Below are positions 11,439-23,900 of a stretch of DNA of 44,522 nt, piece after piece. Positions within the stretch are counted from its first letter, which is position 1. Each line of letters begins with the position of its first letter. The position numbers and the translations under genes are program-made. The stretch lies in contig AZLU01000293.1 of the NCBI GenBank assembly GCA_002224055.1, forward strand, positions 1 to 44,522. The letters run 5' to 3'. The notes below the pieces were generated by a model. The model did no database searches and was not told the DNA's origin. It worked only from the letters and a program-made list of their open reading frames with translations. The stretch comes from Pezizomycotina sp. ARF18 (Eukaryota > Ascomycota).

Positions 11439-14400
11439 TAACGAGGGAGGTTACAGAGTTAAATAAAATTCAAGATGAATTACTCGATTATCCATCCTTT
11501 TCTCTTTCCCGTCGGATGACTGCGTCTTACAACTCCCCAAAATTTAAAACTTGCTCTCGAGGTTATCCGAAGGCACGGGCAGGTTTCATAGTCAATCATT
11601 GAGTATGCGATGATGATGCTACGTAGGTTGTGCTGGATTCCATGGTGTGGTCGTGGATATATTTGACCCATTGTCGTGATCGATATTTGGTATGTTGCAT
11701 AGTGGGGCCTCCATGAGTGGAATAGTGATATTGCTAGTACTTGTACAACGGGATTAAGCTTATTTGTCGCGATACACGCAGATATATACTTCGATATACT
11801 TCGCTGGAGATAACGACTGGATAGTAGTAAGCCTGTGGAGTATGGCAGGGCGTTCCAGTACGATGCTACTACTCGCGCCCATTCGACCGTATCACTTTGG
11901 ACTAGTCTGCATGTGGATTTTTTTATGTGGCTTAGGTGCTTCTATGAAGCGTGTTCCTTGAGCTGGCTCCGAGCGCCAAAATTGGTATGGTTCGACACGT
12001 TTCTGCTTGAGACGTCATGATGAATGTCATAGAGATTTTGCCGTTGGTGTATCGGAAACGTGGGTGGATGGTGGTTCGTAAATAGTATCGAAAGATCTGT
12101 GAACTTCATGAATTGATTATCGGGAGGTTTTAAGTTTCGAATTTTGCGTGATTCGTTATCGGTATCCTGGTCCATCCTCTGGATGAGTACTCCGAAACTT
12201 GATATGAGTAGTCCCCGATGGTTTTCAACATTTAACTACTCGGAGTTTTATGACAAAAAGGATGTTTGGGCGACTCGTGCGAGCTTTGTTTAGCTATGGT
12301 TCCACGGCAAATTATCGTAGAAATCCATTCTCATTTCATTATAATCGCGCTAGCTCTCTTACAATAGCTTTATACAAGGGATTTAAGTCATCCTGGCGGT
12401 GGATGTTCGTGGGAATATAAATTTATACTTGAGCTTGTAGCTGGGAGACGTTAGTATCGAAAGTTGTTCGGGTACCTTCTACCGTGAATGGAAAGCTCAC
12501 ATGCCTTCGGCTAGTGATTCGCGAATCTCGTTCTAGATTAAGTTTAGGAGCATTATGCTCGGTGTTTAGCTATCATTGGTGAATGTTACGACCAGAAGGG
12601 GCCTATGTCCTGCCGCGTAAGGGGGATAAGACGTAGCAGTAATAATGTTATCAACCAGGCAGCTAGCGGCTCAATGCTCTGATGGCTGTTTATGAAGCTC
12701 GCTTTGGCCGTGTACTTCATATAGTTTTTCAATGAATATCGGCAACCAGAATCAATCACCCGTGATTACCTTACTACCCGCCTGCTTACTTCTATCGAAA
12801 GTTCGCTTAATTGCGAGTAAATTCGAGCTCCGATGGTATGGCGCAGTCGTTTTCCGGGTTGCATTCTAATAGTATCAAAAGCGCCCGATCGATGCGTCTA
12901 GGAAGGTTTCTATCGTAAAGTAGGTTTCAATTGGTATTGACTGCTTTGCAGAGTAAAGTATGGTTGGCGGGTTATATTTCGTTTGCGATATTTCGCGCTT
13001 GGTCTCTATAATAAAGCTATAAATTCCGAACCCCTTTTATCTTCACTTCTCCATTGCTTGGGCTTTTATGGTTTGTCTGTGCAGTAGCAAGTTTGTTTTC
13101 GTCAAACGGCTATCAGCCGCCACCTAGGCTCCAGCTTATGGCGACCGTTAAATCGTCGTTGAAGTACTTTCCTATTTTATGTATTCTCTCCCATGCTCCA
13201 AGGACTAGATCCTAATCAGCGCCATGATCGCATTATGTTTCGTTACGGCGAGCGGCTTTGGCGGAAACATAGCGTAGTTTCAAGTCTCTGTTGTAACTTA
13301 TCCTGGGAGTTTCCTTTTCCATGATCGCTACGGCGGGTCTCCTCCAAAGGAGTAATACATATGTACATTTGTCGCGGATGCCCGGGTAGCTACGGCTATC
13401 GTGGTCATGGCGTCGGGAATGAGCTCGTAGAAAGTAGTTTAGGAGATATCAGCCAAAATTAAGGACGACTCCGGTGTGAGATGGATGCTCTATATAACGC
13501 CGGTGGTCGTTGTCAATGCAAATGCTATGGGGTTGATGGATTGAGGAAACATGATTCCCGTAATTGTCGACGGCCCCGGTCGCACTCTGGTGTGAAATAG
13601 GGATGTTGATCTCACTATTTCAGTGATAAAATATTAGAGGATTAGTAGAAAATTTCCGTCGTTTAAGTATGTTACGTTCTCCGTTGTAATAGCGCTGCTA
13701 TGATCCTCTCGCTCAATCACTGCCTCTTCTGCGGGAGTAACATTGGATTTAATGATTATAAATTAGCGAGTTCACTTGGTAGGATAGAATTATAGGGGGG
13801 CAGGTTTTCGGGGAATCCCGGTCACGAATAACCCTGAGGATTCTATGGCAGAAATTTGTACTTCCGGGGAGACTGCTGGTTAAGGTATCCTGTGCTCATC
13901 GGTACTACGTACCGTTAGGCAGATTTTGCAGCTCATCACGACAACTTGTCATTTTGGGGCAGAAAGGCTTGATGCTTCGAATCGCGAATTATGAAGGATG
14001 AAGGATGGAGTTTGAAAATCTCCATCCGCGGGCTACGAGCTCAAATCTATAGTCCGCGTTTGTCTACCAAGGCTATGAACCACTCTAGCTATGATTGTTA
14101 CTCTTTGATTTCCAATTTTGCCTACTCAATGTCATAAGTTACGCCCGCTCTCTTACGCTTTACTACTCAGGTTTTTCGCGAGTAATTCCGAATTATGGAG
14201 AAGAAGCAAATGGGCTTCAAAGGCCTAGAACAAACTGGTTATATCACTATCTTCAGTACGTTCGAGCTCAAGTTGCTCCACTGCGATCCCGTGCTTATTG
14301 TACCGCTTCCGATAAACACAAATTGATACGATCGCCGCTTACTCCAACCGTCGATGTGCGGGAAATCTGAAAACGAGAAGTATACAGTGGGCTAATTGTC

Positions 14401-15999
14401 TTCTAGTAGTCCAGCTTGATCTACGAGTCAGCATCCGCACGAATTTTTGGCCTCTTCGCGTGGGTATATAGCAACTCATTCTTAAGCTTTCTCTACGCTA
14501 AGTACAGGTAGGATTGTGAGCTTTTTGAATGTAATTAACCATCTCGAGGCGATAATCCAAAATACGTCTGACGCAATATGACTTTCGCAGTTACGTATTT
14601 CACATGTCTACCGTATAGCGAGTTTCGAAATGATTCCCCGTGGCTTAATTCCATTACCGAGGTTTGGGAAAGGTTCTCTTGGTCTGATATCCCAAAATAT
14701 CCGCGACACTGAGCCGCGACGTAGATATACCAGGTACGTAGCAGTTGGTTTATTTCATCTATGCTACCTTTGATAGCTCCAAGCTGTAAATGAGCGTATA
14801 TCATTGCTTAGCAAGCTTTTCACCCCGCTAGAGAAGTATAATAGGTTTTTAAGCGCGATTCTAAAAATTTAAACCGCGCTTGCTCTTCAGTGCCAATCAC
14901 GGGCTTTCTACATGTCGTACAACTTCTCTAATCTGGCTATCGCTTCGTGGCGGCGACGCAAATTTATTACTATACTGCCTAAGGATCACACGGTAGCAAT
15001 CTCTATGGATTTTACTCTGCAGCGCGATAGTGATTATTAGATTTAAAACACATTCAAGTACTATTAGGCTCCGGTACCAGATTACATTTTCCGATTCTGT
15101 AGTGCATCGTGTCGGCGGCGACTCCAAATTACCTGAAAATTATGACTTGCCTTCGGCTTGAGAACTTTAGTCAACTGCATTTTTGGTATAATATAGCTGT
15201 ACTCTGGCCGAAACTGTGATAATATCCATTTATCCCACAAAATATTGCTAGGTGTGATCTCATCCTCACCCGCGAGCGCATTCGCGCTCGTTCAGTATCA
15301 AGAGACGCACCCGGCCATCATTTCCAGATCCTTTTATGGCCTGCAAGCATTATCCAACTTCTCATTCGACGTGAGTTGAAGTTTGTTTCTCTTCTCACCG
15401 TGATGCCTGCTGTTCTGGATTTTCAAAATACAACCTACCCGAGACTCGTGCTAGTGTTCAAGTTATCTTGCTGCACGCTCTTGTATCCGAGGCTACCACT
15501 TACGCTGTGCGAGCGAGGACCTGGGACGAAGTGACAATTATGCTCTACGATATGTGTCGGCTGATCAATCGCTATAGTACGGCTTTCTGCCCTCCTGACA
15601 AGGCTATGCCTCCAGCATATTGATTCTACCGTGAATATCAACTCTTCGGGTAAAGTTTCTAGCTTTTGATATCTACTTGTACAATGCGACCTCCATTGAT
15701 TGAAACGTCTTTTTGCATTATGTGGCCGTACGGTGAATTCATCTCTGTACTATCGATTCAAGAAAGAACTTGCGTGGACGTATTATCAGGTGTGTCTCTT
15801 CTTACCGAAAAGGATATCACATCCACGGACTACAAGGCGTGCGAAACACCATTTATTACCAATAGCGCTCGATATATGGGCCGAAGCGATTTTATTCTGT
15901 ATAATGTAGGGGGATTTTGCATATGCTTCTAATAGGACGATCCCGACTCTTTTGTGAGCGGCGTGCTGGTATTTCGATGTGATCGTGATTTCTTTTGCA
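11439..15999. other. gene desert
   Basis: No gene recognised. Repeated words hint at very old repeats: GTATCGAAAG at about 12086 and 12453; TTAGCTATGGTT at about 12290 and TAGCTATGATTG at about 14087, each followed 60-75 bp later by GCTCTCTTAC. GC content looks moderate, with many CpG, unlike AT-rich RIP islands. Confidence 0.45.
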
Positions 16000-16660
16000 T
16001 TTTCATCTTAGCGTATTATCTTCTATGATCACCGTCCTTCGTTCTCCCTACATCGGAATTTTAAAGCTGAATATGGCTCCAAGGTAGGTCCCGGAATGCC
16101 AGTTCATTCCTTTTGTGTTATAGTCGTACGGGAGCGCTGAAATATTCTGTAAACGAAAGAAATCTTGTACTTATAGCGTTAGGAACAGCCAAAAGTTACA
16201 AGGCGACACTTGTGCAAAAGCTTTCCATTTCGTATTTTAAAGCATAGCAGGGCTTCTATTGCTACTGTGGCCGAGAGAATAAAGTCTTTACTTCTTCGAG
16301 GCTCCCAAATGCAGCGCATTGCAGACAAGTTCCTCGATGGAATCTTTCTGTTTTATATGCTGGCGGCCGTACCAACCAGATTTTCACTCGAAGGCATCGC
16401 GTCAGTATCGAGTCTGACCGCTTTTTCCACAAGATAAAACAGCTACCTTGATGCCCCAGTCCAAGAGGTTGAGACAATATCAACGAACGGCGTATATTTT
16501 CGCAAGGTTACTAATTCTGGGTACCCTATGCAGATTTGGAGAGCTAGGGTTATCAAACTTTCGTCCTCTTCGCTGGTCTCCATATGCTCGGCTTCGACGC
16601 CTCTTTGAGTTTGGAATGCTGTTTCTTCAAGGTAGATGCCAAACGGGTCAATATGGCTAA
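16000..16660 (+). repeat. diverged duplication, copy A
   Basis: Landmarks recur further downstream: GGAATTTTAAAGCTGAATATGG (16063) against AAATTTTAGAGCTGCCTATGG (17602); TATAGCGTTAGGAACAGCC (16173) against TATAGCGTCAGGAAGGAACAGCC (18066); AAAGCATAGCAGGGCTTCTAT (16239) against AAAGCATAGCGGCGCTTGTAT (18137); GATAAAACAGCTACCTTG (16433) against GATAAAACGGTTACTTGG (18390); TTTGGAATGCTGTTTCTTCAAG (16611) against CTGGAATACTGTTCTTTTTGAAG (18626). The offset grows from about 1.5 to 2.0 kb, so copy B carries insertions. Confidence 0.6.
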
Positions 16661-17778
16661 ATGCTCCGGCGTTCGACCTGTCGCGTCGCTTATCGGAACG
16701 ATGTACTTCTGTTGAAGGAATTTGAGCCCGACCGATCGATCATCCTAAGTAATACAACAATATCGTAGGGACCATTTTCGGCGAAAATCACGTTTCCAGA
16801 CGACCTCCTGCTTGTATCGCAAGGTCGTTGTTTCTGCGTACGCTGGCGTTATCCGAGCAGGGTCAAATTGTACATGGTTCTGAATTTATGCCATGTCGCA
16901 TGCATAACGAGCGCATGGAATTGTATCCATCTAATGCTAAAACGCTGGAAGTTACGTCTCTTTGATATCCCGTATCCCGATCCTTCTCTATTTTCATCCT
17001 GGAGTGTAAATATGCGACGTAGTATGTTTTTCCGTGGTTATATTAACCTGTGGCTTATTTCCTCAATCTGGGAAATGTTTTGCGAAGCTCAATGGAATAA
17101 CGCTATCGTAGTGGCCCTGAGTTACACGAGCTGTATGGTTGCGTCCGTCCTGGAACGCTATCATAGAGTTCTCAGCGCCATGAATAATACTATACAATGC
17201 TCGGAATCATTTTTCGGTTATTTGTACCGGATAGGAACGGTGGCTGACCGACACTTATCAGCTGAGGACAATACAAGATGTTGCTAGATACTACGAGCGT
17301 TATGGCGAACCTAGAACTCCACCTAGACGATTTATTATAAGTGTTTTGTCTGGTATACTCGGTGTGCAAATACTACGGTCTAGAAATATCCGGCAAAGTT
17401 GCGAACTATTCGAAAGAATTTTATCACGTCGGGTGTCGGCTCGCGAGCACGTACGGAAGCACCCCGTCATCTCCAATTTAAAGATTATGATCGAGGTGCT
17501 TGTAAGGCGCAGACCTTGCTAGAGACCTAAATCTTTCTCTCTTACGATCTGACAATAGAATCACAATGTTGCCATCGTTCCTCTACTTTTTCACTACATT
17601 GAAATTTTAGAGCTGCCTATGGCTGGAGCAAATCGCTTCCGGAAGTCGGCAATTTGTTACTTTTGCCTTATTAGAGTGTTAAATATCTATGTAGGAACAC
17701 CATTACCATACATCATGTATATGCCTTATTGTACATAAATAGGGGAGCTTTCCCCCATCATCTCCATCAATCAACTCA

Positions 17779-17809
17779 AGGATCAATCCCTCTTCACGGT
17801 GTTCCAACA
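17779..17809 (+). repeat. 31-bp exact direct repeat, left copy
   Basis: Begins AGGATCAATCCCTCTTCACG and is identical base for base to 18011-18041. It is exact amid strongly diverged repeats, so it is recent. Confidence 0.9.
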
Positions 17810-17921
17810 GGTTATGAGCCGGTAGACGTTCTACTGGCTAACTCTGACCGTCATAATGTTGCGATACATTTTTTAATTCTTTTTAAAAAATTCTTTATTA
17901 ACGGAGCACCGTCGTCACAAA

Positions 17922-18010
17922 AGCGATATGCACGTCAAAACGCACAGTATTAAAAGCGCATATGCACGTTAAAACGCACAGCATCAAAACGCATATGCAC
18001 GCCAAAACGC
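17922..18010 (+). repeat. 33/34-bp tandem repeat, about 2.7 units
   Basis: Units start at 17922, 17955 and 17989 and share the core CATATGCACGTCAAAACGCA (small variants per unit). The array directly abuts the right 31-bp direct repeat. It is a short minisatellite. Confidence 0.85.
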
Positions 18011-18041
18011 AGGATCAATCCCTCTTCACGGTGTTCCAACA
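18011..18041 (+). repeat. 31-bp exact direct repeat, right copy
   Basis: Identical to 17779-17809. The two copies enclose 201 bp that include the 33-bp tandem repeat. This could be a local tandem duplication or the flanks of an insertion. Confidence 0.9.
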
Positions 18042-18689
18042 TTCTAAACCGGAAAATTTTGTCTTTATAGCGTCAGGAAGGAACAGCCGATAATTACCGG
18101 GTGAAGCTCTCGTTAAACCTTTCTGCTTTTATTCCAAAAGCATAGCGGCGCTTGTATCTCGATCGTGGTGGGTGGAATAGTGATCCAGTAGTCATGGTTT
18201 ACACTACTTTCTCGAGGGTATGATACGGCCGAATTTACTCCAGGTGCTCAGAGGTCGTTTAATAGATACGAATTCAGTAATATCTAGTCTTTAGAGTTCC
18301 CTCCTACTAGTCCTACTGATTATATTTTGGTGGCATCCGTCCAGGCATCGAGGTCGCCAGTCTACAACAGCTCGTTGCTTCTTTCGCACGATAAAACGGT
18401 TACTTGGGTATCCCAAGCACGGATTTTGGAATAGTACCACAAACAGCAGCCTCAGAACTATTAGGGGAGATAAAATCTACATAAAGAAAACCCTCTAGTT
18501 ATCGGTATGACGAGGGCGCCTACATCTACAATGCTGTTGCTATCACGCACGCTGTAACCGCTCAGAGATTGGGTTACCGAGCTTAGGTGTTGTTTGCTGG
18601 TTGTCATATGGCCAGCTTCTCGGGTCTGGAATACTGTTCTTTTTGAAGTGCACGCCAGTCAAGCAAACACGGATGATTATGATGCAGTG

Positions 18690-20399
18690 TTCAACTTTCT
18701 GGTCACTTATCCAGACGACTTGCCTCCGTTAAAGCGATATGAACGTATTGTCCGTGCTAGCAATACAATGATATCCTACGGAGCGGGTCGGCGATGATCA
18801 CGCTCGTTAATAACGTTCCGTTTGTATTACAGAATCAATATTCCCACACACACTGCCATTATCGTAGCAAGCTCCATGGATATTACTTTCTGAAATATGG
18901 CAAAGAAAGAAAACTTCGTCACTATTATATAAGGTGAAGCTATGCTTATGTGTATTGTATGATTCCAGATGGCTCCATAAAGAGGGTGACGGGGAGAGGT
19001 ACCTTATATACATGGTCTGAAGCTGCTAGAATGGGTGGTGGTCGGGTCGTGTCCTGGTGCAAGGATTATCGAACCGGATCAAGCTCATCGGACACTGTTA
19101 CGTAAATGGAAGCCACAAGGTTTTGATATCTGGTACTCATTCGTCGTTTCAGGCGTGTAAATATCCGACGTCGCGAGCTTCTGTAGAAGTAGTAAACGCA
19201 TAGTTCATCTCGTCTCCGATGAATATTCTTGTGAGAAGGGTGCTGAAAGCACTTCATAGCGATGCACCTCCAGCCACGCGAGCTATACACCACGAGCGTC
19301 CTCTCTTAAACACTAGCCAACGTGATCTCTAGGGCCATTCCAAATATGTCGCAATTCTGCGGATCACTACCGTTGTTTGCATCAGCCAAAAAGAAGGGTT
19401 GACCGAAATATCAGTGGAGGCCAATCCATAATGTTCCTGAATACTACTAATGCTATAAGCAGCGCGGAGGATTTGTCCTCATGCTCAGTTATGATTTCTT
19501 TGTTCGTTATTACTTAGATTTCGAATACTACAGTCTAGAAGTTCCGGAACTATGGTTTCCCACTTGGTCGTGTCGATTAATCCTGTTAGATATAATCTTC
19601 TTGTAATAGTTTCAGCTGATCGCTGATAGGTTGTCTCGATGTCCTCTACATATATAACAGCCGGAATATCACTACTGGCATCATAGTATGAATGAGACGA
19701 TACTACTTAGGTCCCGAAATCGATATCTTACGGATTTTGCTCTTCTAAACCCGAATGAGGAGAAAATATGACCGCACCCGAGAGCAGGAGCGATGTGGAC
19801 CTGAGATCCAAACTAAATGTTACTAATGGTGCTCTGAGTTGTCGTTGTATCAATTAATACGTAAGTCTTTCTTGGAAAAGTTCGAATGCGGGTTAAAACG
19901 AGTGCTAAGGTTGTTTGTTTGCTTTGCTGTTTTTTAATTTGCTAGATACTCAAATTATTTTTCCTACGATGTAGAAATTTCTAGCAAAAGCCAAAAAAAA
20001 AAAAGAAAGAAAAAAAATTTTTTTTTTCTTCCGCAAAATTGAAAAGCAAAGAGCTTCTAAGGACATCACGCAAAGCGTAAGTCCAGTTCTATGGCCATCT
20101 ATAATAGTCATGAGATCAAGTGCGGCGGGTTGGTTGTGGATTTAAGTTATTTGACGTCTGAAATAAGGCTGTTAAGCAGCTATAATAATAATCCCCCAAG
20201 ATTTTCATGATGCCCAACATATACCCCAGAGAAGCCTTATAGCTGTTTCGCAGTCCAGTATTGCTATTCACTCAAGAATATATGGATTTCTCCCGGCGGT
20301 TGTAAGTTTGTATCCACCTCATTTTTCACGTTTCATAATCCTAAACTCACAATCCTCAAAGAGTTACTACTTACATACTTGATTCTATTTATTTAAATT
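18690..20399. other. gene desert
   Basis: No gene recognised. AATACTACAGTCTAGAAGTTCCGG-like sequence at about 19526 echoes a similar string at about 17370, another sign of old duplication. An A/T purine-pyrimidine block with runs of A then T lies at about 19991-20030. Confidence 0.45.
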
Positions 20400-20744
20400 T
20401 AAGGATGCTCAACCCACCTCTTAAAGCTATCTAGTACTCGATTTAATATATCTCGCCGTAAAGAGTAGTTATTCATAAATTTCATGAGTGAAGTTGAGTT
20501 TAGGTCCACCCGAAAGGCTCCATCCCTCATTTTATGCGAACGAGCTCAATCGGTACGAACTCAATCGGTACGCAAAATATTGAGGTACTAGGATTCGAGG
20601 ATACCCAACCTACCTCGTACAGCGATTTCAAGCGAAGCTTCCAATGCGCTGCATCCTAGAGAGTAGTAATGAATCAGTTTCGTACTGTGTGGTTGAGTTT
20701 AGGTCCACCCGAAGTGCCTTCTGGCGTCTTAAACGTTTTACCAC

Positions 20745-20786
20745 CCGGTTAGCTCAATCTGTTTGGAAAAGAATTGAGCTAACCGG
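20745..20786. repeat. perfect 14-bp inverted repeat in array unit
   Basis: CCGGTTAGCTCAAT (20745-20758) and its exact reverse complement (20773-20786) are separated by 14 bases. It could form a hairpin or cruciform, or be a paired protein-binding site. It overlaps the array's TAGCTC box. Confidence 0.85.
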
Positions 20787-20926
20787 CTCTGGTAGCCCCA
20801 ACTCACCTTGTAGAGTAATTCTGAGTAGGCCATCTAAGTAGACTCGCCGTGGGAGTAAAACCGTGAAGATTTTATGAGAGCTCTGCGCATAGATTCGCCA
20901 GAAATGCCGTCTTCCTTCATTTTTAC

Positions 20927-20966
20927 CCGGGTAGCTCAATTTTTTCAAAGCGGTTGAGCTAACCGG
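20927..20966. repeat. second inverted repeat, next array unit
   Basis: CCGGGTAGCTCAA (20927-20939) pairs with TTGAGCTAACCGG (20954-20966) with one mismatch and a 14-base spacer. It is 182 bp from the previous palindrome, so the palindrome is part of the repeat unit in this part of the array. Confidence 0.8.
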
Positions 20967-23900
20967 CCTACAAAGATTTTTCAAAAATTATAATGAATCA
21001 AACCAGAGAAAAGTTTTGCATCCGACTCGTTTTACTGAAGCAGAGAATATGCACCATTATTGATGTGTTGATATTTTGGTCCACCCGATCCAGGTGTAAG
21101 CTGATAATCTCTCAGACCAGACTCCTGGAACCATGGAGAAGTTGATTAGCGAAAGAAAGACGGTGCTTAAGCTACCTTTAACAAAGAATCTGTTGGTACC
21201 ATTCGATCCGCGTAGCAGATCTACGTAAGGGAATACTGATTTTGCCTCATGTTGCGGTGGCTTCGGCAAGGCTAATAAGCGGCTATGTCGACGGAGTTCG
21301 ATTCTGCCAACGGACCGTCAAGGAAATTGACATCTCGAGATTTCATATCGCTCGAGTAGCCTTCCAAGAGCCCCTTACTATGTTATTACAAGCATTTCGC
21401 CTCCCTGCACGGGAATACGCTGAAATTATACTGCGCGCTTGACTTTCGATCCACCATGTTTTAGGCGATATTCGTTTTGTTCGTATCCTCGGCTAATTTT
21501 CACCAAAACTCGACATCGCAAGTTCATGGTTCCCCAAACTTCAGAACTAGAGCTTAAAAGCATTACCATTGGATCCAGTTCATCTAGCTGAATAAGAATA
21601 TACATGGCGTTCATGTAGTAGTTGGTTTTCAACCCACACTATTTTCTCAATTACTTGTCGTCAAGTCGAAATGTTTCGTCAAAATGTTTCGATTGTAATT
21701 TAAAGAATTTAGGGCTCCTCAAAGCATACTGCTACAACTTAATATTGATATCATTCGATTGACCTCAATTTCCCGAGTAAAGATGTGTCGCTGAAAGGGT
21801 CCAGCTAAGGTAGTCGAGGTTCAATCTGCACGTTTTATTTCAACGAATAAATAACTAAGTTCACGGTTTTGTTTCAATGAACCAAAACTTCACAGTAACC
21901 TGTTTGGGTCTCTCCAAGTACGTAACCATAGCTCGATATTAGCAGCATTCAATGCGCCTCCTGGGCCTGGATAAGAGGATATAAATATAATGCATTGGAG
22001 TTGAACTTTAAGATTCGTTTCTCGTCTTAAAAAAAAAAAAACCTTAAACCCGAGCTACTTTCCGCTCCTTAACATATAGCTCAACTATAGAAAAACACCA
22101 CCATTGTGTCCAGCTCGCTTCGCTGCATTGGAAACTATAGTTTTGTTACTTGTGTGGTATGTTTTGGTCTACTCGTGTTTCTTCTCATCTGTACGTGGGT
22201 AGAAGCACGTTAACGTACCGCGACGTTTTTCATTGAGGGCAGGAATTAGGTGGATTAACTATGATTACCAATGATTCGTAAGCACAGAATCCAAAGCACT
22301 GGAGCAAGCCCTTTGAAACAGTACCAACCTTGAGGCAGGATGGTATAGGTAGATCCAGCCCGAATACCCCTCGTTTGAAATATTCTCGTTAATTCATCAA
22401 TCTGTTAAGCCCATTTAATTCCTTTTCACCACCAGTTCAGAGTAGATCAAATATTACATACATTAATAGTGAGACAGAGTATCGAAAGCACCTTGGCGAG
22501 CTCGATTGAATAGTTAAACTATTATTCCGAAAGGCTATGCCTTGATCCTCTCAAAAATTATGGTGGTCAAGTTGTGAATCGCGAAATAGGTTGAACCATT
22601 CTCAACTTCAAATGGTTGAAATGGAGTGACTCGAAGATCGCCTCCGACTAATTTTGGGGTCTATATTTTATGCAGCTCCAGGAGCTCGATTGAATCGTCT
22701 AGTTTTAAGTCAGGATTCTATGGTTCGGTCCATATCCATCTAAATCTTTACTTTTAAGTTTATGAATCGTGAAACATTGGTTAAAACATTCTCAACATAA
22801 AAATAGTCAAGATGGGGTCACCCTACCTTCACCTCCCATAGTAAGAACCTTAGAATAGTGTGCAGCTCACTGAGCTCGATTTAATTATATAGTTTTCATT
22901 CTATAACGCTATAACTTAATCCATTCCGATCCTCGCCCTAATAATTGTGAGTTGCAGGAATGTTGGTTGAACTATTCTCAACCTTTTAACCTTCAAAGGT
23001 CGAAAATCAGTCGCTATCATACCACCACCACCAACAAAAAGAAACAAAGGCATTCGAATGGCTGAACGTAGCTCGTTTGGACGGTGTTAATTTGTTGTGA
23101 TGTTACAACTTGATCCCACTCGAAAAACGCCATGAGTAAAATTGAGTGTTGTGGAAAGTTGAATTTTTCTCACGCTTCGACGCTGAAATCGAGTGGCTAA
23201 CATACCCCACCAATGAAAAGAACAACAGTACTCGAACGGTCTCAGGGAGCTCGTTTGAAGAGTGATAATTTTGTGATGAGGTGTTACAACTTGATCACTC
23301 GAAATCATCGTTGGTGAAGTTGAAATTTTCACAAATTTATTGAACTTTTCTCGACTCTTCGATGGCCTACTTGAGTGGCTCTAATACCCTCGGAATGAAA
23401 GGTAGATATTGCCTTCGATCGGCCCCACGTAGCTCGTTTGAAGACGTAGTTGGAATAGCGCAAGAGACTACTTGGTCTACCGCAAATCGTCTTTCTTTGA
23501 AAATCGTAAGTGGTGAAAGTTGGTTGAGAAGGTTTGAATGTTAATCCCTTCAGCACAAAAAGTCGGATGACTTGAACACCACAACCAACAAATAGGAAAT
23601 GCAGCGTTCCATCGGCCTGGGACGGCTTGATCTAATGGTGTAGTTCTCGTTATGTATTGTTAAAACTTGATCCGCCCAAAAATGGACTTTCGTAATGTTC
23701 CATTTGCGCTCAGAAGCGCGCCAACAGCGGCCGCTCAATTCCTTCACCAAGTGGGACCGAGTGGATCTAGCACCAATCCCTGAGTACATAAAACGTGGCA
23801 TTGAATCTGCGTCAGCTAGCGCCTTCACTTGAAGTGGTTTTTATTGATTAGAGCTATAACTTGATCCGCGCGAAAACGGACTTTTCATAATATCTCGTTG

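Larger units (their letters stand above)
17560..18680 (+). repeat. diverged duplication, copy B
   Basis: Partner of 16000-16660, in the same orientation and order. It is longer because an extra block (about 17770-18041) with its own direct and tandem repeats sits in the middle. No coding sequence is evident in either copy. Confidence 0.6.

Noticed and set aside
16868-17287. 139-codon plus-strand open frame rich in hydrophobic residues
   Set aside because: Starts with TTG or an internal ATG, lies between diverged non-coding repeats, and shows no family motif. It is the best of the desert frames but not supportable.
17779-18041. CRISPR-like repeat array
   Set aside because: Only two long exact repeats and a short minisatellite without regular unique spacers, in a fungal genome.
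21285-21320. GGAGTTCGATTC string like a tRNA B box
   Set aside because: The stem bases do not pair and no A box or anticodon arm precedes it.
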